A DNA stretch of 25,601 bases from an uncultured Clostridia bacterium (GTDB lineage Bacteria > Bacillota > Clostridia > Christensenellales > Aristaeellaceae), in assembly GCA_934615235.1 (NCBI GenBank), contig CAKTTL010000034.1, forward strand, positions 1 to 25,601, read 5' to 3'. Positions within the stretch are counted from its first letter, which is position 1. Each line of letters begins with the position of its first letter. Below are positions 1 to 6,692 of this stretch, piece by piece. Under the pieces are notes generated by a model, which did not search any database, was not told the DNA's origin, and saw nothing but the letters and a program-made list of their open reading frames with translations. A program made the translations under genes and the position numbers.

Positions 1-153
1 GATATGACCATCCGGGATATCAGCATCCAGGTCGGGTACTATGATTCCGGCAGTTTCATCCGCCGCTTCAAACAGGTGACGGGCGAAACGCCGCTTCAAT
101 ACCGCCGCGGACATGATACGGAAAAAAGCGAAAGCAGAGAGGAAACGCCATGA
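1..153 (+). CDS. AraC-family transcriptional regulator, C-terminal end (partial)
   Basis: The window opens inside this gene. Frame 1 reads 50 residues to a TGA at 151-153. The residues include IRDISIQVGYYDSGSFIRRF followed by KQVTGETPLQYRR, the second helix-turn-helix and closing signature of AraC/XylS regulators (IA..VGF.d.syFsr.FKk..G.tP..yR). The family binds DNA through two HTH motifs and usually activates nearby catabolic genes in response to a sugar or other small ligand. The stop overlaps the start of the downstream glycosidase by 4 nt (ATGA), so the two are translationally coupled and the regulator probably controls carbohydrate use. The sensor domain lies outside the window, so the ligand cannot be judged. 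Confidence 0.85.
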   Translation, partial: DMTIRDISIQVGYYDSGSFIRRFKQVTGETPLQYRRGHDTEKSESREETP

Positions 154-1019
154 TGACTACGGAACAGATCAATATTCGGGATCCCTTCGTGCTGGTGGAA
201 GACGGATTTTATTATCTTTACGGCACGCGCGGCCCTACCTGCTGGGGAAAGGCGGATGGCTTTGACGTATACAGAAGCCGCGACCTGAAGGAATGGGAGG
301 GGCCGTTTGTCTGCTTCCACAACGACGGCTCTTTCTGGGCGGACAGAAACTACTGGGCGCCGGAGGTGCACCGCTGGCGGGGCGCGTTTTATATGTTTGC
401 CAGCTTCAAAAGCGAAAGCAGGCGGAGGGGAACCGCCGTCCTTCGGGCGGAATCTCCCTTCGGGCCTTTTCAGCCCTGGTCGGACGGCCCGGTTACGCCG
501 GAAAACTGGGAATGTCTGGACGGCACGTTCTATGCCAGTCCCAAAGGGGTTCCTTATATCGTTTTCTGCCATGAATGGGTGCAGGCGGGAGACGGAGAAA
601 TATGGGCCATGCAGCTGACGGACGACCTGAAGGCACCTGCGGGCAGCCCTTCGCTCCTGTTTCACGCATCAGAAGCGCCGTGGAGCCGCGTCATGCACCA
701 TTCCAGCGGCATAACGGGCCATGTGACGGACGGGCCTTTCCTCTGGCGGCTGGAGGACGGGCGGCTTTTGTGCCTGTGGTCGGGCTTTTCGCAGGAAGGA
801 TACGCGCAGGGCGTCGCCCTTTCGGATAACGGCGAAATTGACGGGCATTTTACCCAGATCGATCCGCTGTTTCTGAAAGACGGCGGGCACGGGATGATCT
901 TCCGCGACATGGCCGGCCAGCCTTACCTGACGCTGCACAGCCCGAATCAGAAGTTGAAGGAACGCCCCGTGTTCATTCCGCTGAAGGTTCGTGAAGACGG
1001 GCTGCTGGCTAAAAATTAA
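150..1019 (+). CDS. Glycoside hydrolase family 43-like protein (arabinosidase/xylosidase type)
   Basis: 289 residues, no signal peptide, so it probably acts in the cytoplasm on short imported oligosaccharides. The five-bladed beta-propeller GH43 pattern is visible: IRDPFV near the N-terminus (Asp11, predicted general base), WAPEV at 69-73, LDGTFY at 123-128 (Asp124, predicted pKa-modulating Asp), TDGPFL at 193-198 at the place of the general acid, and GGHGMIF near 245-251. Family members cleave alpha-L-arabinofuranosides or beta-D-xylosides. The usual acid is Glu in an EGP context; here it is Asp194 in a DGP context, so activity or specificity may differ. The ATG at 150 is preceded by GAGG around 140 and overlaps the AraC stop, implying one transcript. 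A second in-frame ATG at 153 is equally usable. The exact substrate cannot be read from the sequence. Confidence 0.85.
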   Translation: MMTTEQINIRDPFVLVEDGFYYLYGTRGPTCWGKADGFDVYRSRDLKEWEGPFVCFHNDGSFWADRNYWAPEVHRWRGAFYMFASFKSESRRRGTAVLRAESPFGPFQPWSDGPVTPENWECLDGTFYASPKGVPYIVFCHEWVQAGDGEIWAMQLTDDLKAPAGSPSLLFHASEAPWSRVMHHSSGITGHVTDGPFLWRLEDGRLLCLWSGFSQEGYAQGVALSDNGEIDGHFTQIDPLFLKDGGHGMIFRDMAGQPYLTLHSPNQKLKERPVFIPLKVREDGLLAKN

Positions 1020-1020
1020 A

Positions 1021-1042
1021 GCGACGCAAGCGCCGCTTTTTT
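1021..1042. terminator. Bidirectional intrinsic terminator between convergent genes
   Basis: A short GC hairpin (GCG, mismatch, CG, loop CAAG, then the complement) begins just after the glycosidase stop. It is followed by six T on the plus strand and preceded by an A-rich run, which becomes a T-run when read on the minus strand. It lies between the plus-strand glycosidase (ends 1019) and the minus-strand methyltransferase (ends 1055) and could stop both. The stem is short and has one A-C mismatch. Confidence 0.5.
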
Positions 1043-1054
1043 GAATTGCCGCAG

Positions 1055-1774
1055 TTATTTTTTCCGCAGAACGATCTTGATAAAGTTCAGATACTTTCCG
1101 CCGCCGGCCTCCATCGCTTTCCGGTCGCCGACGGCGTATTTGTTTTCCTGGCGCAGCCAGTCCGCCCAGACGTTTTCGTTCGATTCCATCTCGCGCACCT
1201 CGATCACTTCCGCACTGCGGGACTGGCCGACCTTGCGCGTCCAGTAGGGCACGTCGTGCATGGTTTCCAGATCTTCCGGCGTCCAGGAAAGCAGAAGCTC
1301 GGAGGGCAGCGCGTCGTGGCAATCCTTTTTCATGCCGGGGATGGCGATGTACAGGTATGCGCCTGGTTTGAGCGCGGGCAGGATTTTCGCATCCAGCAGC
1401 GCTGCGTCGCGGCCAAAGTAATGATACGAATCGATGGAGATCAGCCCGTCGAGCGAGTTGGGCGCGAAGGGCAGGCCCTGCGTCGCGTCGGTTTTAACGG
1501 GCTGAATCTGTTCGTCCGAAAGGCCCATCGAGCGGAAAAATGCGATGTGCTCTTCCGGCGTGCTCCAGAAATCGGATGCGAACACCTTGAAGCCGTATTC
1601 CTTCGCAAGGAAAACGCTCGTCAGGCCCTGGCCGCTGCCCAAATCGCAGACAGTGGCGCCCGCCGGGATGCGGCAGTCCTGCAGCAGTTCTTCGGCCAGC
1701 TTGAGCGGGTTGGGGCCCATGATTTTCGCCATCAGTTCGGGGGTATTGTATTTTTCGCTGTGCGGGTAATTCAT
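1055..1774 (-). CDS. Class I SAM-dependent methyltransferase
   Basis: 239 residues. Motif I of the Rossmann methyltransferase fold, VCDLGSGQG, is at 42-50, followed by an acidic residue at the end of the next strand (VFASDFW) and a later motif near LDGLISIDSYHYFG. The acceptor substrate is not identifiable. The open frame runs upstream to 1942, but the start at 1774 is preferred: AAGGAG lies at 1783-1788 with correct spacing and the protein then begins with a compact N-terminus. That ribosome binding site overlaps the TAA stop of rsgA, so translation of the two is coupled. It is the last gene of the tetR-rsgA-methyltransferase operon. A role in rRNA or small-molecule methylation would be a guess. 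Confidence 0.85.
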   Translation of the reverse strand: MNYPHSEKYNTPELMAKIMGPNPLKLAEELLQDCRIPAGATVCDLGSGQGLTSVFLAKEYGFKVFASDFWSTPEEHIAFFRSMGLSDEQIQPVKTDATQGLPFAPNSLDGLISIDSYHYFGRDAALLDAKILPALKPGAYLYIAIPGMKKDCHDALPSELLLSWTPEDLETMHDVPYWTRKVGQSRSAEVIEVREMESNENVWADWLRQENKYAVGDRKAMEAGGGKYLNFIKIVLRKK

Positions 1775-1787
1775 TTTTGATTGCTCC

Positions 1788-2828
1788 TTATCTTTTTCTG
1801 TTCGATTTGTTGACGCGGGAAATTTCCCGGAATTTCTTTTCCTTCGCGGCGAGATAGCCGGCCGCGTCGAGCGCGTAGGCGTTTTCTGTGCGCAGGCGCA
1901 GGAAAGACTGCAGCCGCGCCTCGTCCAGTTCGCCGCGCGCAAGCGCTGCGCGGACGGTGCAGCCCGGTTCGCCCGTATGCGTGCAGTTGCGGAAGCGGCA
2001 GTCTGCCGCCAGCGCGTCGATATCCGAAAAGGCGGCGTTTATTCCGTCGTCAGCGTCCCACAGGCCGAGTTCGCGCATGCCGGGCGTGTCGATTACCATC
2101 GCGCCGCCGGGCAGCGTGAAGAGCGCGCGGCGCGTGGTGGTGTGGCGGCCGCGGTCGTCGTTTCGCAGGCCGTTCGTTTTCAGCAGCGGTTCGCCGAGCA
2201 GGCTGTTGATGAGCGTCGACTTGCCCACGCCTGAGGAGCCGACGAACGAAGCCGTGCGGCCTGCCGTCAGGTACGGCGCGAGCAGCGCGGGGATATTATC
2301 GTCCGTCCGCGCCGAAAGCGCATAAATCTCCACGCCGGGCGCGACGCGCTCCGCCTGCGCGCGCAGCGCGGCCGGCTCGGCGCACAGATCGGCCTTCGTC
2401 AGCAGTACGACGGGCGACGCGCCGCCGTCCCATACGGCGGACAGATACCGTTCCAGCCGGCGCGGGTTGAAGTCGTTGTTGAGCGACATGCAGATAAACG
2501 CCGTATCGACGTTTGCGGCGACGACCTGCTCCGCATGCGCGGTTCCCGCCGCTTTGCGCAGGAAGACGCTTTTGCGCGGCAGCACATGGTGAATCACGGC
2601 GGCTTCGCCGCCCGAAAAAGAAGCCGTCACATAATCGCCGACGGCGGGGTAGTCCGAAACCGCTGCGGCTTCAAACCGGAACAGGCCCGAAACCTGCGCC
2701 GCGCGTTCGCCGTTCGCATTGGCGATGCGGTAGCTTCCGCGCTCCTGCACAACGACGCGGCACAGCGCCAGGCCGGGATATTCCGCCGCGAGGGCTTCAA
2801 AGCGCGGCGGAAACGCGTGAATGATCAT
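1788..2828 (-). CDS. rsgA: Ribosome small-subunit-dependent GTPase RsgA (YjeQ/YloQ)
   Basis: 346 residues from ATG at 2828. It has the circularly permuted GTPase order that defines RsgA: an N-terminal OB-fold, then G4 (TKAD at 144-147), G1/P-loop (GSSGVGKST at 197-205), a Thr-rich switch (GRHTTT), G3 (DTPGM at 247-251), and a C-terminal zinc motif with C277, C282, H284 and C290. RsgA checks late maturation of the 30S subunit, releasing RbfA and hydrolysing GTP on the ribosome. The frame can extend to a TTG at 2846, but no ribosome site precedes it, while GGAG at 2841-2844 lies 12 nt before the ATG. The start overlaps the end of tetR by 32 nt. Placement behind a TetR regulator is unusual for a housekeeping factor, so it may be a second, conditionally expressed copy. 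Confidence 0.92.
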   Translation of the reverse strand: MIIHAFPPRFEALAAEYPGLALCRVVVQERGSYRIANANGERAAQVSGLFRFEAAAVSDYPAVGDYVTASFSGGEAAVIHHVLPRKSVFLRKAAGTAHAEQVVAANVDTAFICMSLNNDFNPRRLERYLSAVWDGGASPVVLLTKADLCAEPAALRAQAERVAPGVEIYALSARTDDNIPALLAPYLTAGRTASFVGSSGVGKSTLINSLLGEPLLKTNGLRNDDRGRHTTTRRALFTLPGGAMVIDTPGMRELGLWDADDGINAAFSDIDALAADCRFRNCTHTGEPGCTVRAALARGELDEARLQSFLRLRTENAYALDAAGYLAAKEKKFREISRVNKSNRKR

Positions 2829-3432
2829 TTTTTGCTTCGTCTCCAATCAGCGCGCGGGCGGCGCGGTCGAAATGTTCATCCGCCAGAGCGAGCACGCGCG
2901 GGAGCGATTCGCCCGCGTCGTACAGGCTGTAGAGGAAGAACATCGGCGCGTAAAACGCCAGCGCCTTCTCGCGCGGCGCGTCGTATCCCAGGCTCGCAAG
3001 CAGATCCTCCGTATACCCAAGCGGCCCGGAAACGAGATAATTCGCATGCAGCGCGCGCATTTCTTCACTGCGGTACTGTTCGAGGGAGAGCATCCGCCGG
3101 AACGGCGCGGCGAATTCGTCTTCCAGCCAGTAGCGCAGCTGCGCGCGGCTGAAGGCGATCACCTGCGCGACGGATGCGCCGCGGTATTCGGCTTCGTTGC
3201 CTTCCAGCGAGTTCACAGGCAGCGAGAACTGCGCTGCGCGCTCCGCGTCCTGCGCCTCCATGCGCAGAAGAATCTGGTCGAAAATATCCCGCTTGCTTTT
3301 GAAATGCCGGTAAAGCGCGCCCTTGGTCAGGCCAAGCTCGCCCGCCAGCTGGCTGACGGACACCGCTTCGTATCCGTCCCGCGCGAAGAGCCGCAGCGCC
3401 GTTTGCAGGATATTCTCCTTTGCCTCGCCCAT
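2797..3432 (-). CDS. TetR-family transcriptional repressor
   Basis: 211 residues. The N-terminal HTH is clear: ILQTALRLFARDGYEAVSV then a recognition segment LTKGALYRHFKSK around residues 33-45, with the Y-x-H-F signature. The C-terminal ligand-binding helices do not identify an inducer. The ATG at 3432 is preceded by AGGAGG at 3438-3443. The promoter immediately upstream carries two palindromic operators, so autorepression of the tetR-rsgA-methyltransferase transcript is the likely mode, relieved by an unknown ligand. The stop lies inside the start of rsgA, so all three genes form one operon read toward lower coordinates. Confidence 0.92.
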   Translation of the reverse strand: MGEAKENILQTALRLFARDGYEAVSVSQLAGELGLTKGALYRHFKSKRDIFDQILLRMEAQDAERAAQFSLPVNSLEGNEAEYRGASVAQVIAFSRAQLRYWLEDEFAAPFRRMLSLEQYRSEEMRALHANYLVSGPLGYTEDLLASLGYDAPREKALAFYAPMFFLYSLYDAGESLPRVLALADEHFDRAARALIGDEAKNDHSRVSAAL

Positions 3433-3454
3433 AAAACCCCTCCTGAACCAAAAA

Positions 3455-3505
3455 GTGAACGATCGTTTACATGTGTATTATAGTAAACGATCGTTCACAT
3501 GTCAA
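3455..3505 (-). promoter_or_regulatory. Sigma-A promoter with two mirror-image TetR operators
   Basis: Read on the minus strand, a perfect TTGACA (3500-3505) is separated by exactly 17 nt from a perfect TATAAT (3477-3482). The spacer contains a 16-nt operator-like sequence at 3483-3498 with core AACGATCGTT. A second copy, the exact reverse complement of the first, lies just downstream of the -10 at 3455-3470. Each copy is a near palindrome by itself and the pair forms a larger inverted repeat with a 12-nt gap, centres 28 bp apart. Operators in the spacer and at the start of transcription are the classic arrangement for strong repression by a TetR dimer pair. The promoter reads directly into tetR. 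Confidence 0.88.
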
Positions 3506-3535
3506 GCCTGTTTTTTCAGAGGTAGGGAGGGCGGC

Positions 3536-5131
3536 TTATCCGTTTCCCACCGTCAGCGAATCAAGCTGGACGGTCAGCAGCGTGCCGGTCGCGGCTTCAA
3601 GCGCGACGCAGCCCATGCCGTAGCTGCCGGTTCCCATGAACCAGACGGTCCACGTGCCGCCGTCGTCGAGCGTGTATTCGGTATGCGTCACCCAGCCGCG
3701 GACGTTGCGTTCGGACAGACCGTACGCGTCGCATACGGCCATGACGGCGAGCGATTCGGCCTCGGTCTGCGGAATGTCGCCCGCGCCGGGCAGCGCGTGG
3801 TTGTACCGATGCGGCGCGGAGAAGCCCGCCGCGCGCAGCAGCGCGTCGTACGCCGCCGCGTCCTCAAGGGAGAACCAGTCGGACGCGGCGTCCTCCGGGT
3901 ATTTGCCGGTAATGGGGCGGGTCGCGTCGAGCAGATCGAGCGCCCAGACCAGAATGCGCGCGTCGAAGGCGCTCGCCTGCATCCAGTTGGATTCGGTAAA
4001 GGCGCTGCCGTCCATGCCGTCGAGCGACCAGACGGCGGTTTTGCCGCTCAGATCGACCGTATATTCGCCCAGCTTCGGCTGCAGGTCGCGCGCCCAACGC
4101 CAGTCGGCGACGCGGTCGAGCCGCTCGATTTCCGGCGCGAAGGTTACGGTATCGCCGCTCTGGCGCGGCGTGAAGGGGGCGAGCATCTCGTCCGTGAGGC
4201 CGTATTGGGCGAGGAGGATTTCCTTTGCGGCGCGAAGCGCCTCGGAATCGACCGGCGCGGCCGCTTCCTCGTTGTCCGGGAAGCCCGTTTCGCCCGACGG
4301 CGTGAAGACGTAAACCTCAAGCCAGCGGCCGTCTTTTTCAAAGAAAATATCGTATGCGCGGCCAGCGGTTTCGTTCTCGCGCAGCTCGCGGTGAGCGATT
4401 CCCGCGCCGTCGATCGCAACGCCGTAATGCTCCTGCGCGGCGGCGCGGGCGATCTCGACGGCCTTGTCTTCCGGAATGTCGGTATCCTCGACGGCGAGCG
4501 TGCGATAGGTGGCCGGCTCCTGAAGCGGGGCCATGGCCGCGTCCAGTTCGGCGTATTTTTCAAGCTGCTCGGCAATGGGCAGCGCGGTGCTGAATTCATT
4601 TAGCCAGTTCCAGTAATACGCGTTGCGGTCGAGCACGGCCTGCAGCTGCCTGGCGCCCCAGGCGTGAGCGCGCAGATCGCCGTCCTCCAGATTGGGTTCG
4701 TTCACGCCGTCGCGCGACCAGACGGCGCAGGTATTGCCGCTCCGATCGATGGCGACGGAATACGCGCCTGCCCGGTACGAATCCATAAACACGCTGTCGA
4801 CGGTGTAAAACTGGACGAGGGAGACGCCGTTTTCCTCGCCCGACTGCACGCTGAACATGGCGAGCATTTCAGCCGTCAGGCCATATTTTTCTGCAAGCGC
4901 CTGACGCGCTTTTTCTATGGTTGAATACTTTTCGGATTTGAGCACGCCGAGCCCGAGCGCCGTAGCGGCCAGCAGGACGATGGCCAGCGTAACGGCCAGG
5001 GCGACGCTGAATTTTCTCTTCATCTGCGGTTTTTCTCCTTTCGCGGCGGAGAGAACGGTCTGCGCGTCCTCCCTGCTCCAGGTCAGGCCGGAAAGCAGGG
5101 TATCCGCGTCTTTACGAAAGCGATCAGTCAT
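3536..5131 (-). CDS. Sigma-factor-linked single-pass membrane protein with duplicated extracytoplasmic domains (putative anti-sigma)
   Basis: 531 residues and no family I can name with certainty. About 40 N-terminal residues are charged and cytoplasmic, then comes one membrane segment at about 41-63, then a roughly 465-residue outer region. The outer region is an internal duplication. Residues 74-141 and 301-372 share a YGLT-x-EML core and end in CAVWSRDG / TAVWSLDG. Each half is followed by a PepSY-like stretch (about 221-280 and 457-520). The ATG overlaps the ECF sigma stop by 8 nt (ATGACTGA), with AAGGTGG upstream. Position and topology fit an anti-sigma factor or sensor that holds the sigma at the membrane. 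No ZAS zinc motif (HxxxCxxC) is visible. An alternative is a surface protein merely co-expressed with the sigma factor. Confidence 0.6.
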   Translation of the reverse strand: MTDRFRKDADTLLSGLTWSREDAQTVLSAAKGEKPQMKRKFSVALAVTLAIVLLAATALGLGVLKSEKYSTIEKARQALAEKYGLTAEMLAMFSVQSGEENGVSLVQFYTVDSVFMDSYRAGAYSVAIDRSGNTCAVWSRDGVNEPNLEDGDLRAHAWGARQLQAVLDRNAYYWNWLNEFSTALPIAEQLEKYAELDAAMAPLQEPATYRTLAVEDTDIPEDKAVEIARAAAQEHYGVAIDGAGIAHRELRENETAGRAYDIFFEKDGRWLEVYVFTPSGETGFPDNEEAAAPVDSEALRAAKEILLAQYGLTDEMLAPFTPRQSGDTVTFAPEIERLDRVADWRWARDLQPKLGEYTVDLSGKTAVWSLDGMDGSAFTESNWMQASAFDARILVWALDLLDATRPITGKYPEDAASDWFSLEDAAAYDALLRAAGFSAPHRYNHALPGAGDIPQTEAESLAVMAVCDAYGLSERNVRGWVTHTEYTLDDGGTWTVWFMGTGSYGMGCVALEAATGTLLTVQLDSLTVGNG

Positions 5132-5636
5132 CGTAATACCACCTTTCCAGCTTGTCGTAAAGTTTCTTTTTGGCCCGCATCAGGCGGGCGCGTACGGTTG
5201 TGGGTTTTTCATCGAGCGCCCGCGCGATTTCCGCGAGCGTCAGGCCCTGATAATAATGCAGCAGCACCACCTGCCGCAGCTTTGCGGGCAGATTCATGAC
5301 GGCCAGCAGCGGCGTGGAATCGGGCGGCTCGTCCTCCGTAAAGGCTTCGGGCAGATCTTCCGGCGTTATACGCCGGTCGAACAGCCGCCACCACGTCTTT
5401 CGCTGCATGTCGCGGCAGACGTTGACGGCGATACGCGACAGCCACGCTTTCTCCGTCTCTTCCGAGCGGAGTGTGGAAAGCGCGCGATACGCTTTGAGGA
5501 ACGTTTCCTGCGCCGCGTCGCGGGCCAGCTCACGGTCGCGCAGCGTCATAAAGCAGAGGCGAAGCACGCTGTCGCCGTAACGCGTCATGAGCGTTTCAAG
5601 CTTTTGAACTGCGCCGGGCGCCTCGGCGTCATTCAT
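5124..5636 (-). CDS. ECF-type RNA polymerase sigma factor (sigma-70 family)
   Basis: 170 residues, the usual ECF length. Region 2 spans about 15-80 with the ARDAAQETFLKAYRAL helix and a following AWLSRIAVNVCRD segment. Region 4 spans about 112-162 with LPAKLRQVVLLHYYQGLTLAEIA and an HTH (KPTTVRARLMRAKKKL). It lacks regions 1 and 3, as expected for the ECF group. It directs RNA polymerase to a small stress or envelope regulon. The ATG at 5636 follows a strong GGAGGT (5645-5650). It overlaps the downstream membrane protein, its probable regulator. Confidence 0.92.
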   Translation of the reverse strand: MNDAEAPGAVQKLETLMTRYGDSVLRLCFMTLRDRELARDAAQETFLKAYRALSTLRSEETEKAWLSRIAVNVCRDMQRKTWWRLFDRRITPEDLPEAFTEDEPPDSTPLLAVMNLPAKLRQVVLLHYYQGLTLAEIARALDEKPTTVRARLMRAKKKLYDKLERWYYDD

Positions 5637-5657
5637 TCGTTCCCACCTCCTTTCACC

Positions 5658-5690
5658 ATTATATACGGAAAGAGAAGGAAAAACGTTGCA
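5658..5690 (-). promoter_or_regulatory. Possible autoregulated ECF promoter
   Basis: On the minus strand, TGCAAC (5685-5690) followed by a T-rich run and, 17 nt later, CGTA (5664-5667) resembles ECF promoters of Firmicutes (TGAAAC about 16 nt before CGTA/CGTC). A TATAAT also lies at 5658-5663 but has no good -35 for sigma-A. Autoregulation is typical of ECF operons. The match is imperfect (TGC for TGA, one extra spacer base). Confidence 0.35.
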
Positions 5691-5730
5691 TAACGGGGAT
5701 GTTTTGAAACAAGATCTGTCAGGGAATTTT

Positions 5731-5862
5731 TCAGATACACCCTAAAACAAAAGAAAATGCCGCAGTGAGGTAAAAAAGTTAAGGCAATACCGTATAATTC
5801 GCGCGCAGGCTTCCGTCAGCCTTTGCGCGACATTGCGTGGTATTGCCTTGGGGTGTATCTGA
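5731..5862. mobile_element. MITE-like nested inverted repeat (132 bp)
   Basis: The outer arms, TCAGATACACCC at 5731-5742 and its exact reverse complement at 5851-5862, enclose a second perfect 11-bp pair, AAGGCAATACC at 5781-5791 and 5839-5849. The centre holds a third hairpin (GCGCGCAGGCT at 5801-5811 pairing with AGCCTTTGCGCG at 5818-5829, with a small bulge). On the right the outer and inner arms are separated by a single base; on the left 38 nt separate them. There is no coding frame. The terminal and subterminal repeats with a foldback core fit a non-autonomous mobile element or an IS end remnant. No clean target duplication is evident. A highly structured RNA or recombination site are alternatives. 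Confidence 0.55.
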
Positions 5863-5895
5863 GAATCAGATATCAAACCGACAAACTGAAAGTTA

Positions 5896-6510
5896 TCAGC
5901 CCAAAATCAGGACGCCTGCACAATCGGACATTTGCGTAAATGAAAGGCCAGGAAAATCTTTTTTCAGTTCTTCAACGACAAAATAGATTTCATCATTATC
6001 CCATGCGTCTCCTGCTTTCAATTTACACTGTTCTAAATCCTTTCGTGTTTCAAAGGCAACATCGCCGATTATAATTTTACCGTTTTCCTTTAAGCAGTTA
6101 CGCAAGCCTGAAAGGAAGTTGCTCTTTTGCGCATCCGTCAAATGATGCAGAGAGTATGTCGCAACAATATAATCATAACGGCAGTTCCGCAAGGGTTCGA
6201 CAAGCCCTTTTGAAAAGTCCCCCTGATATAAATGCGCATTCGGCATTTTCTCAGATGCCAGCGCAATCATTCTTGATGAAAAATCCTGCCCATAAATGGA
6301 GCAGCCTCGCTCGTATAGTTTTGTTGTTAATGTGCCTGTTCCGAATCCAATATCCAGCACAACGGCATTTTCTGTTTCCATTATGGTTTGAAAAATGAGC
6401 CCAAGTACCTTTTTATAACCGGCAAAAGGGTATGTGTTTTCCTCATCAGAAATGCCGACAGTTTTATCATAACCATCAGCCCAAAGGTCGAACCCTTTGT
6501 TGTTCAGCAT
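5896..6510 (-). CDS. Class I SAM-dependent methyltransferase, AT-rich, probably acquired
   Basis: 204 residues. Motif I is VLDIGFGTGTLTTKL, followed by GQDFSSRMI (acidic SAM-ribose contact), YDYIVATYSLHHL (motif IV region) and LKENGKIIIGD, a typical small Rossmann methyltransferase resembling the YrrT/UbiE-like group. The substrate is unknown. The frame extends to 6588, but the ATG at 6510 is favoured by GGAGG at 6518-6522 with correct spacing, and the upstream residues look like untranslated leader. Base composition is clearly lower in GC than the flanking genes, with many A/T-ending codons. It lies between the MITE-like repeat and the core yqfC operon. Both facts suggest recent horizontal arrival. 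Confidence 0.85.
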   Translation of the reverse strand: MLNNKGFDLWADGYDKTVGISDEENTYPFAGYKKVLGLIFQTIMETENAVVLDIGFGTGTLTTKLYERGCSIYGQDFSSRMIALASEKMPNAHLYQGDFSKGLVEPLRNCRYDYIVATYSLHHLTDAQKSNFLSGLRNCLKENGKIIIGDVAFETRKDLEQCKLKAGDAWDNDEIYFVVEELKKDFPGLSFTQMSDCAGVLILG

Positions 6511-6552
6511 ACTTACTTCCTCCGCAAATCCTGATTTATTGAAACTACATCG

Positions 6553-6581
6553 ACTATAACACACACGAAGCCCGATAGCAA
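6553..6581 (-). promoter_or_regulatory. Probable sigma-A promoter of the AT-rich methyltransferase
   Basis: On the minus strand, TTGCTA (6576-6581) and TATAGT (6553-6558) are separated by 17 nt. Transcription would begin about 35 nt upstream of the ATG at 6510. A short hairpin (ACATC-CATT-GATGT) lies just upstream at 6581-6594. The -35 matches 4 of 6 consensus bases and the -10 matches 5 of 6. Confidence 0.4.
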
Positions 6582-6667
6582 CATCCATTGATGTGATTCC
6601 CGGTGAAAACCGCCCTTTATAAATCGCATCATGAAAAGAAAAGTTCTCAGCGTTTCTCCGCCGGCAT

Positions 6668-6686
6668 ACCCTCCCTGCAAGGGGGT
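6668..6686 (+). promoter_or_regulatory. yqfC: Hairpin that could cover the yqfC ribosome binding site
   Basis: ACCCTC at 6668-6673 can pair with GGGGGT at 6681-6686 (one G-U), leaving a 7-nt loop. The 3' arm is the only purine-rich ribosome binding site upstream of the yqfC ATG at 6693. The rest of the 182-nt gap between the divergent methyltransferase and yqfC holds a small CGGT-GAAA-ACCG hairpin (6601-6612). I could not find a convincing sigma-A or sigma-E promoter for yqfC there. Confidence 0.3.
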
Positions 6687-6692
6687 GCTTGC

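Noticed and set aside
1775..1942. Extended N-terminus for the first methyltransferase (frame open to 1942)
   Set aside because: The extension overlaps the conserved end of rsgA and has an Arg/Ser-rich shadow composition; the ATG at 1774 has an ideal AAGGAG.
2846..2846. TTG at 2846 as the rsgA start
   Set aside because: No ribosome binding site precedes it; the ATG at 2828 has GGAG upstream and fits the family N-terminus.
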